64,000 nt of DNA from Tethya wilhelma (Eukaryota; Porifera; Demospongiae; Tethyida; Tethyidae). The translations under genes were made by a program, and so were the position numbers. The stretch spans positions 15,753,763-15,817,762 of the forward strand of contig CAXIPT010000001.1 in the NCBI GenBank assembly GCA_964030475.1, given 5' to 3'. This document shows positions 34,601-44,203 of the stretch, in pieces. The notes beneath the pieces are model-generated. The model did no database searches and was not told the origin of the DNA. It was given only the letters and a program-made list of their open reading frames with translations. Every line of letters begins with the position of its first letter. Positions within the stretch are counted from its first letter, which is position 1.

Positions 34601-35895
34601 CGCGTTTGAGTAGGCGTTTAAACTTGAGCAGTTCGGTACCATTTTTTATGGAGTTTATTATCTCGAGAATAGGATCGGTGTCGGGTAGAGGAGGGGTCCG
34701 TTCAGCAACGGGAGAGGGAGAAAGACGGGGCTTCTTCGCTGCTGGTGGCTCGGTCATTTTCTTTTTTTGCAAAGCTAAGCTAACTATAATGTACTGCACG
34801 TGGCATGATCACGTGATTCAGATCGGTACTAATGCGCATGCTCAATGCGTACCTGGATGTGGTTCAAAATATATCCTGAGGAAGTCTTCATGGCTGCCCC
34901 AAATTGTCCTCGAAATGCCAGGCCAAACAGACTTCATACAGAGATGACCACTCACATTTGGCCCAATTTGCTCTTCGTTCTAGAGTAGGGGGGGGGAACA
35001 TTACGTATTCACTGTTTGAGTACACACAACTATGGTGTACCTGTAGATTGAGAATTGCTGGTTGTATGCCCCAGAATGGTCTGGTCGGGAAGCCTGGTTT
35101 AGGAGGGTTGTCATCTGGTCCAGGACGTGGAGTTATGGTGATACCTCCAGTCTCTGAGAGGGAGCATAAAAGTTTGAACGATTGAAGCGCAATACCTTGT
35201 GAGTCTGTATCATTTGCTACCTGTTTGCCAGTAGGTGTCCACAACAGTGCACCTCTTTTCTCCTACAATATCGTTGTACCAGAGCCAAGCCTCCTTGTTC
35301 AAGGGCTCACCCACTAAACAAGAGAACAAAAAAACATAATCCAACATCTGAATTAGAGCTAAAATCAACAATGATAACAATGTGTTAGGTCTCTTGCAAA
35401 CACACCACATCCAAGAATCCTAAGAGTTGATCTGTCATACTTCTTCACCCACTCATTCCCATATTTGATCAGCAGTCTAATGGCAGTTGGTGCCGTGTAG
35501 AAGTGGGTGATCTTCAGACGCTCAACCATCTCCCAGTAGCGACCTGTGGAGAAGGAAATGGTTGCAATATCAATTGTGATCATCATTGAAGATTCATCTA
35601 TAGGAACTAAAGTGGAACAGGCCTTATTCTGTGTTGTATTCTTATAACTTGGTGCTATTGTAAAACATGAGACTATGGTGTACCTGGATTGGGATAAGCA
35701 GGGTGGCTTTCAAATAGGACTGAAGTTCCTCCATTACAGAGTGGTCCATAGACCACGTAGGAGTGACCAGTGATCCAACCAATGTCAGCAACACAAGCAA
35801 ACACCTCTTTGTCAGGATGATAGTCAAATGCATACTGCAAAATCATAAGGAGAGAATTGAGGTGACTAGAGAGAGACACAAACTAGCTCACCCTT

Positions 35896-35963
<68 letters not shown>

Positions 35964-37842
35964 CTCACCTGTTGTGTCATTGAGGCATAGAGGAGGTAGC
36001 CAGCCTGAGTGTGGACAATGCCTTTGGGTTTACCAGTGCTACCAGATGTGTACAGCATGAAGAGCTTGTCTTCACTGTCCAGAGGTTCAGGAGGACAAGT
36101 GGAAGACTCCTTGGACATGGCCTGAAAAAAACAAACAAAGTTAATCTATATCACAGTAACCAACTCTGGTATTTTACCATAAAATCTTTAACCACAATAA
36201 AATTGCATTTCTACAGGTTTTTTTCCTATACTATAGTGTGTTCAATTTTTGCTAGGGAGTAAACAATGATAGACTGACCTCCTCCAGCCATACATCTCTT
36301 CCACTCTCCATGGAGGTCTCAGTGTCTGTTCTCTTCATGACGTATACCTTCTTCACACAGTCACAACCCTCCAACGCCTCATCCACAGTCTTCTTGAGGG
36401 GGATCACCTTGCCAGCTCGTCTGCCTTCATTGGCAGTGAACACCACAGTTGCTGTTGCTGCAGTAGGTCAAAAAATAACAACTTGTAGTTTGGCAACAAA
36501 ACAAAAGCAATGTTAGGAGCTTATGAGTGCTTTGCAACGCTCATAAGCTCCTGCTAATGTATAGGTCTAGTTTAGATCGGAAAATTAGGATCACAACAAG
36601 TTATAATTTTGGTCTTTCTTTTTTTGCTTTTGGCAATCACTACTACCAGTACTACCAGTAAGTATTACAAATTTTAACTGCTACAGACATAATACAATAG
36701 TTTATATTTTAGCCGAGAGTAAAGTTTACATCAACAGCACTAACCATCCAGTATCCTGCTCCTCAGCGACTCAGCACTGAAACCTCCAAACACAATACTA
36801 CAAGAGAAGACATTAAACGTTATCATAACAGTTTTCACAAAGAGCAATAACAAAAGCTCCAGCACCACTTGAACAAGCATCACACTGACCTGTGTATAGC
36901 TCCTATCCTGGCACAGGCTAACATGGAGGCAACCAAGAGAGGAGAGACTGGCATATAGATGGCCACCCTGTCACCTTTCTTCACTCCATCTTTCTTCAGC
37001 AGGTTGGCCACCTGACAAGTCATCTCAAGGAGTTGACTAACAAAAAGGCAACATTCACACAAATTACCATGGGCAGGAATGTCTCATCTTCACATTCTTT
37101 AACGTAAGTGTTCTATACCTATAGGAGATAAACTCATGCTGCCCAGGTTTATCTTTTTCCCAGATCAGAGCTGGCTTGTCAGGGTTCACCTCTGCATGTC
37201 TATCCAGACAGTTCTCTGTAGATGGGCAAATTACACACTTCATGCACACAGGGACAATGAAACATAATAGGCATGTGATGTAGTAAAACAGCACAATTTG
37301 TGTAGTTTGTGTTATCCCACATAAATATTGTCTGGCTTCATTTACTTCAGTTATGTAACAACTCCTTTTCAAAATTAATATTATAGCAATTGCAAAATAA
37401 ATCACAGGGATCCCAGGTTTTGGCGTTTCGAGCTTGCAGCAGTTGATATAGTGACTGGATTGCTTTTTGTCAGCATCTCACATGCCAAAATATTGTCATG
37501 GATTTATGATGTGGTTAACCAATAGTGTGACAGTGGTCTAAACCACATGTTTACTCCTACATACCCATCATTTAAAAACTGTGAAAAAATTATATTAAAC
37601 TGAATTGTGATAATTTATAAAAACCTACCTGAGACGTTCAAAACTCCTCCTAAAAACCATTTGAAAGAGCCCTTGCTGATGTTACAGTCCATTACTTGAT
37701 CAAATGGTTTGATCCATCTGAGTCTTCTCCTAGCTAGGTCTCCCCAGAATGCCTCGGGGTTCTTCAGACTCTCTTCATACCATGCTGCATGGTTCTCTGA
37801 CACAGAGGACAGCTGCAACGGATAACTCACTGACCCTGCCAT
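31613..37842 (-). CDS. ACSS2: Acetyl-CoA synthetase, probable cytosolic form
   Basis: Fifteen exons give 647 residues: 37842-37629, 37215-37119, 37036-36890, 36797-36745, 36457-36279, 36121-35969, 35834-35684, 35543-35406, 35313-35221, 35153-35041, 34979-34853, 32488-32361, 32194-32131, 31957-31836, 31777-31613. It has the adenylation motifs [32 protein letters not shown] and [10 protein letters not shown]. Most exon lengths equal those of the 16804 gene. The protein starts [11 protein letters not shown] with no leader, so it probably makes cytosolic or nuclear acetyl-CoA. The 255-bp exon 11 of the paralogue is split here (127+128) by a 2364-bp intron holding a FEM1-like gene. The exon 8 donor is GTGTGT. 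Confidence 0.93.
32035..32060. repeat. Half copy of the TAGCCTCGT foldback family
   Basis: TAGCCTCGTACCCAGG in an ACSS2 intron; no opposite arm. Confidence 0.65.
33054..34757 (-). CDS. FEM1-like ankyrin protein nested in ACSS2 intron
   Basis: An intronless ORF of 567 residues from the Met of [12 protein letters not shown]. An in-frame ATG 14 codons upstream is less likely. Ankyrin repeats span about 70-280 ([48 protein letters not shown]). A helical middle has [23 protein letters not shown]...[10 protein letters not shown], which parallels the TPR-like segment of FEM1 proteins. A last ankyrin stretch ([27 protein letters not shown]) ends abruptly at LFLIDN. Animal FEM1 proteins (about 620-670 residues) are CUL2 E3 ligase receptors for C-degrons. 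This copy is somewhat short at the C terminus. It lies on the same strand as its host gene, so it needs its own promoter. Confidence 0.82.
   Translation of the reverse strand: MTEPPAAKKPRLSPSPVAERTPPLPDTDPILEIINSIKNGTELLKFKRLLKRGGQSSQSHQLFKARLVMKEVPYEWSPLVVAVDSGRLDILKYVLRNYSVNIEQETAAVLSDNATALWVACARGDIDCVKVLVSEGANIEHMCGLPRVTPLLKAISCGHLNVAKYLIDNSANVNECHESGKTALSVALECCFREKGIFELLIEKGANLHCSLKDGNGLLHLTSWPEIAKILVDAGARNPVNDNGLSAVLYAALNKRTTVVSYLIDAFKCDPREKYDCYCIQAVIAMENPPDQDKAASYVRKAVELRLSNPDSFSDLPSANEIYDGIQEPATMTDYLTTAQSKTRMYFVCSIYCERILGKNYHETVAALRNCIDDAFQHCTYDKCIQFCHRCLNFGLSPQIYGLCFTNHLLYVVETIAKMVENGYIPRIQPLFECGLKALRKDYAPILLTGCVMRLVAVWIKVVDECIDDGTEDKELALIKNALQDMIKESGNDGSTIVRDSLCCVSDENEAFDSLELPLERVLELLLDLGCPIQCEDEDGDFPLHLAAAHLHEPAAVDSVNLFLIDN
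34833..34844. promoter_or_regulatory. TGCGCATGCTCA motif upstream of the FEM1-like gene
   Basis: It lies 76 bases upstream of the FEM1-like ATG and just inside the ACSS2 intron, 9 bases from the donor. Identical to the motif at the TRAF-like gene. Confidence 0.5.
35893..35962. repeat. (GA)n microsatellite in ACSS2 intron
   Basis: About 35 GA units with one GC interruption, next to the donor of exon 6. The paralogous intron at 19328 has only a short CTCTCTC tract. Confidence 0.95.
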
Positions 37843-38024
37843 GGTTTTCTTTCCAAAGGTGAAACTTCAGCAGTGGCGCCTTTTTGAAAGTTGACCTGCA
37901 GCTCGTGCAATTTTAATATCCTGGCTCGAGATTGTCGGATGATTTCAATTTTTTTTTCTAATTTAAAGAAATCTCAAATTAATAAATCGACCATTACCAA
38001 CTATATTGAACTGAACAATGTGAG

Positions 38025-40111
38025 CTAGTGGCTATGAGAATGAACTGCATTGAAAACCAGTGGTAATAGACTGCCAAGCACGACCAAAAATAGTTCCACA
38101 TTACTGAGCTTTGAGTTGCTGTTTTGCACATGTGTGTTGTCAGATGAAGTGCTGTGTGAGGACTGAGTGATCTCATTCAAGACATGCACTGTTGATACGT
38201 AGAGAAAGGTACCGGCAGAGAAGAGCATTGCAATTCCAGTCAGCGGAAAATGAACCACATACATTACCTGAAGCAGTTACAGAGCATAAAGAAAGATTAA
38301 GCTAACTAACAAGTGTAATGGCCAATATTATAACTTGCTTACTCTGACAAGTCCAAAATAGGAGAGGAAAGCAGTACAAGGAGCTGCAAGTGAAAATACC
38401 AACAGATGCTTCTTTGCTGTTGTTTTATCATATCCCTAACAAGTGGAGAAAAAATTCAATGTTTTATCAGCTAAGTATGCCACATTCCCAGATCTTCCTT
38501 TGCGAAGATATAGAGGAGCCTGGGAATGAGGGCTATGCATCATAATCTCCAGTTACAGTTTTGCAACTAGAAATTGCCTACCTCGTGAATTAAAAAGGAT
38601 ATGAATCCAAAGGCTGCTGGTGCCTTGTGGAGCATGATGGCTAAAAATATGATTAACTCGACATCTGTTTTGGAGAGACCAGCAGCTGCTCCCAAAGCCA
38701 GACCGTCAGCTAAAATAAAACAACATCCATGCAATCAAAACTTGTAGCAGCTAGGTAACTAACTACCGTATAGCACATAATATTGGCAGGAATAAAATTT
38801 GGCGGATTGTCAAAAATTTCATGTTTGGTAAATTTTATTTAGCCGGTCCTTACCAAAACTGACAATCCGCCAATATTAAAATCCGCCAAATTTTTGTGCT
38901 ATATGGTATAACCTTACCAGCTGCATGTACAACTAGTCCAATGGTGGCTGTCATTCTATTTCTTTTGTGTCTCCCAGTTCCACCACTTTCAGTCTCTACA
39001 GAAAGTACACTCACAGATTGACACAGTTGCACTTAGAGAAAGTGGCCATGAATAGAAGTGTGCAAATTTTGACCAAAAAACTGTACCTGGTGAGTGTGTA
39101 TGACTATGGCCTCCACCACATTGGTCAATAACGAGCATGAAGATGAATCCAACGACCAGGGACATCCCCATTAAGGTTTGCAGCTGCTCTACTGTGTAGT
39201 CTTTATGAAGGCTGTCCGGTAAGATTTCAATTCCACCATCAGGAAAGTCTTTCACCTCAGCAGCATTTGCTTGGATGTCTGAATCCTTCTTGATAATCGG
39301 TTCATCTCCTTCGATGTGATCATGGGAAGACAGAACTGCAAGTTGAGTGAACGAAACACAGACAATGATGAAAGAAACATGCGTACAATGGGTGTTTAGA
39401 CATGTTGGTACGCCTGAAAACTGTTCGTGAATACTATTAGGGATTCCCGTTACTAAGGTATGCAGCCATGTTTGCCAGCTAGTGTGTAAATTGCACAGCA
39501 CATTACTCGGTAGTGATGCAGCTGTACCTGATCCAAAGAGAGACTCCATTCCTTCAGGTATGATCACAATGAGGGCAGTGCCAATGAGAAGACCAGCTCC
39601 AAATGTAGTCACTCTTCGAAGTACTGCCTATAAAAACGTGTGTGCATAAGCATTAAACTTTATGACAAATTATAATACGTGTACATGATTCATTGAAAAC
39701 CAGAGAATCCTGGGAAGTGAAAACCAAGGCTAGGAAATTATGGAAGTCATATGACATCCATTAGTGCATTTTGATGGCAACATACACTAATAGAGCAGGT
39801 CATTTTGAGGGTAGTAGATATGTGTACCAAATTCATTCACTTAGCAAAAATTTGACAAACTAATAAGAATTTCATAATTTGGCAAACAAGTTTAAACAAA
39901 TTGTCCTCTAAAAGAATAGATCACCAGCAAATTATGGAGACAATTATTACTGAATCACTGAATATTTTGCAATGTAGATGTAAAATTATCTTTTGTCTAT
40001 TTACACAACCAGTACCTCTGAGAGGGACAGTATGAGAGGGATGGATCCAGCTAGGTAACAGCCAATAAACATTGACAAGGAAAGGAGCACCAGCCTCCAG
40101 AACTCGTCCAT
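38025..40111 (-). CDS. SLC39A9: ZIP9-type zinc transporter
   Basis: Seven exons give 328 residues: 40111-40016, 39627-39528, 39335-39087, 38995-38918, 38709-38582, 38435-38343, 38267-38025. The protein starts [19 protein letters not shown] and has [21 protein letters not shown], a His-rich loop with [40 protein letters not shown] and [18 protein letters not shown]. These match ZIP9 along its length (human form 307 residues). The paired His motifs in VVHAADG and LHKAPAAFG form the ZIP metal site. ZIP9 moves zinc into the cytosol, mainly at the Golgi, and in vertebrates is also reported as an androgen-binding receptor. The luminal loop here is longer (GDEPIIKKD...), with possible extra glycosylation. 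Confidence 0.94.
38763..38908. mobile_element. MITE, TACCGTATAGC family
   Basis: TACCGTATAGCACATAATAT at the left, and GTGCTATATGGTA inverted at the right. Inner arms GGCGGATTGTC and GACAATCCGCC also pair. Inside a ZIP9 intron. Confidence 0.85.
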
Positions 40112-40289
40112 CTTATTCTCTGACAACACCCGTCCGTGAAATCAAAGAGATATAGACACCAACAGCTCAACTCACTGTGCTCTGGGACTCTGCTCTGTTT
40201 GCTGTTTGGGGACCGCTCTTCAATTTTCCAAAATATCCCAAATTTCGGATAATTAGAGAAACCCACGTGTCATCCACTCGTACTGTCCA
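40112..40289. promoter_or_regulatory. Compact divergent promoter of ZIP9 and PNPT1
   Basis: Only 178 bases separate the ZIP9 start codon (-) from the PNPT1 start codon (+), so the two genes probably share a bidirectional promoter. No TATA box is evident. Confidence 0.5.
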
Positions 40290-43200
40290 GTGTCCACGTC
40301 CAGTTCTATGGCAGGACACCTACAGCTGTCTCTCCTAAGGGTGCATACGTCTTCCAGCTCGTCTTCCTGTTGGAGAAGATTCATCCCAAGCACAACTGCT
40401 GCTAACGGGTTCAGATCACTGTACACTACTAGTTGGTCACAGTGCAAGCTATGCTGTGGAAGCAGGAACCATCATGAGTGTCTCCAGTTGAAAGGAATTG
40501 GACATGTTGTTAGGTCTGTGTGTGCAAGAAGATTACACACATCATTGCCATTAACATCTGAGCACCACTCGGTCAATGTGGAGGTTGGAGGAAGGTCAGA
40601 GTGCATGTGGTGTGCAAACCATCCACCCACTCATTTGGCTCAATCGTTAATTCAATTTGTATTTGATGTCCTTAATTTTATATAATTTCTACAGTCCAAT
40701 ATCAATATCCACTGGAAAATATGCCAACTTAGCTGATGGTTCAGTCTTGATAGAGGTAATCAATTACAACTGAATTCACATGAATTCCTGAAATGAATGG
40801 TTGATCATATCAAAGTAAAACTGCTGTCGATCTATCTGTCTGTGTGATAGCTTATCTTCTCAATGTTGCCACAGAGTGGAGCCACTAGTGTGATGGTGAC
40901 TGCAGTCAGTGAGAAGAGCAACANGATTTTTTTCCAGGCACAGCCATTGATTTCGTCCATGCTAGAGTTTAAACAAAACCACAATAGAGTTGCCACTGAC
41001 AATGACCATGAGCTGGTTCTACCTCCACCTGAAGTTGTTGATATGGTAACAAAGTAAGTATAACTTGTAATGCTTTTTTTCCTCAATACCATAGATCGGG
41101 AAATTTTCACTGCTAAAAATTTCACGTGTTGAGTTTTCACCATTCAACCAATTCAGTAAAGATCGCTACTCTCGCTAGTAGTAAAAAAAAAATGTTAACG
41201 GCGAAAATTTCCTGATCTACGGTATATCCAAGATTTATGAACCTTGTTCATGACCTAGTTCTTGCACTGAAGAGGTGATGTCCATCTTGGCCAATGGCAC
41301 CCATTCAAAGACCTCTCGTGATAAAGAGCTCTTTAGCTTGCTCTCAAGATCAAGCGAGCAAGTTCTCTCCAGCTGGCCAGACGTAAATGAAAGCATCGTG
41401 TCGAAGGTGTTCTGGAATACAGTCGTCAGGAATTGTATGCGAGACACAATCCTGGACAAAAATATCAGGTGAGTTATCACGACCAATGTGATATTTAAGC
41501 CTCGGCACGTGCGTAGCACGTGCAGAGGATTATGGTAGTCGTTTTGTCCGTCTGTCCCATCGAAATCTCAAGAAAGACAGCTCTAGTGAAAAAATGGATG
41601 GTACTTACGTTCATAAAACAGAATGATCTTGTAAAATTACATTTTCTGCTGTCCAAAACGCTGTGGTTCCTGAGATTTGAGATTTTTGTGCTTCTTTGAG
41701 CGCTTAGCTTCGAGACCACGCCTATTAATCTAGTGTGCGTTATCAAGAAAACGCAACAGCAACAGCAACAGCAGTATTGAATTATTCAATACTGCTGTTG
41801 TGCTGTTGCGTTGGTCAGTGTTTCTTGTCAAGACAGACAGGGGTTAGCTGCTTGGCTAGACAGACAGGAGTTGGTCTACTTTCTATGTAAGCATATAGGG
41901 CATGCAAAGATTTTTACACTGTGGCCAGCCTAAGCTAGCTATAGATAAGTCAGTGCACTGAGTCTGTCAGTCACTGAGTCAGGCTCACTGTAGGTCCAGC
42001 AGCTAGACTTTGCTATATATCTGACAGCAGCTGAGTATTCCAATGTATTGTATAATTGTAGCAAAGCTAATCTGTTTCATAGTCTGTGGCATGTGCTGCT
42101 TCACCACACTCAAACTGAGTCACTGACAGTAGCAGTACTATGATGGATAGTAGTTGCTGAAGTTCTCAGTGATATTATACTAAGTTATTGATACACTCTT
42201 TTACACCATGTATGCATATAAATGTGCTAGCTAGTTGAGTGCGCCGAGGCTTATGCACCATCGGTGCCTTCATTTGATAGTGGTACTAAAGTGCTGTACA
42301 CAGCTTCTCGACTGAATCTCCACTAATCATTGTATTGTGATACAGTATGTTTGTGATTGGACACATTCAATACTTTTGTTATAAGCATTGAACGCTTGCT
42401 AAGAGTCTAAACTACTGTACTGCTACAATAGGTGTGATGGACGAGGGATAAAGGACCTAAGGCCCATAAACTGTGAGGTGGACAACTTTGAGTCCCTCCA
42501 TGGCTCGGCGGTCTTCAAGAGAGGAGAAACACAGGTCATGAGCTCCGTGACCTTTGATTCTCCCAGTACTGCATCCAGGACAGACCTTATTTCAACCCTG
42601 TTAGGGTAGGTATAGAGAGGTCATGTGATTTGTCACATGAAATACTCTGTAGGTCACCTGATTTTTTTTATATATTATATTGATATGCAGAGCTGAAAAA
42701 AACAAGAGATTTATGGTTCATTATGAGGTGGGTACATGATTGTACAGCTCTAGGTTTGATTTTACGATTATTGCTTCATATACCATACAGTTTCCACCAT
42801 TTGCTATCAACACCACTGGTCATTTCATCAGCATAGGCAGGAGAGAAGTCGGCCATGGTAGGACTACTGTGAAAGATTTAATATTTGCCTCTCACTTCAT
42901 TTTTCTTTTGCTTTTTCTTCTTCACAACAGGTGCTCTTGCTGAGAAAGCACTTACACCACTGGTGCCCAAAGAGTTTCCATACACAATTCGAGTCAACTC
43001 TCAAGTCATAGACTCTAATGGTGAGTCATGGTGCTGAACATGAATGACGAGTGTCATTTTGGTTATTGTTTAATGTTTTATTGCTATAGGGTCTTCATCA
43101 ATGGCCACTGTGTGTGCAGCTAGTCTGGCTCTGTTTGATGCAGGTCAGTGTTGAAAACCGCACTAGATCAAACACCAGCTACTGAGTGTATGTATAACCA

Positions 43201-44154
43201 CCTTCATTGTAGCTTAAAACAACTGCTATTTATTCATATAGTTTATACACTCATTGTGTCGGCACTGTTGTGTGTGTGTCATCACACATGTGTAACTGTT
43301 CAATTACATGCACTGTAGGTGTGCCCATGCAGTGTGCAGCTGCTGGAGTGGCATGTGGGCTTGTCATTCGGACTCATTCTGATTCTGATGAGATACAGGA
43401 ATATCAAATTCTGTCAGACATAAATGTAAGATCATAGTTTTAATCATGGATATTGTAGCTTATATCCATGTTTTAATGTATGCCAGTACCGTAATCATAT
43501 CTCCAAATTTCTGGCAATATTTTCATGAATATTGTACATGTGTGCATCACTATACTTTGGTTAGGGTATTGAAGATGCTGTAGGGAACATGGATTTCAAG
43601 GTGGCTGGTACTAGACAAGGAGTCACTTCACTTCAGGTTAGTGGTCAAACTTGAAAGATTTGAAAACAGATTTTTCACAATCACCTTGAAGAGTCTACTC
43701 AATTGTCATCCTTGTAGATTGATGTGAAAGGAATGCCTGGTCTTCCTCACACCATCTTTGAGCAGGCTCTGATTCAGTCTCGCGATGCCCGCCATCAGGT
43801 GTTGGATACGATGGACCAGTGCATGCCGTTGCCTAGAGATGACATCAAAGAAAATGGTCCTGCATTTGGTATGTGATTTGGTCTCTGTATATTTATGGTT
43901 CTAACTATATAGCTAATGCAGGAATCCCATTTTGATCATTGCATTACGGGCTTTGATCTTCCAATCACCACCACTACAAGTAATCTAGCTTCTATACTAT
44001 ATATAAGTTTTGAAGAGTGTAACTTTCACAGATGTCTCTAGTCACCTTTTTGCATTTTAAGTTTCACTGATGAGCTGCATATAATTATTATATGTTGTGG
44101 AAAATTGTGCAGTAGATTGTGATCTGTATGGATATTTTCCCATTATTCATACAT

Positions 44155-44203
<49 letters not shown>

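Noticed and set aside
40253..40447. Minus-strand ORF near the ZIP9/PNPT1 promoter
   Set aside because: Antisense of the PNPT1 leader exon; the plus strand reading gives a leader that splices in frame to RNase PH 1.
40863..41057. Continuous PNPT1 exon through the N at 40924
   Set aside because: The bases after the N are a pyrimidine-rich intron end with CAG, and protein order shows missing domain sequence.
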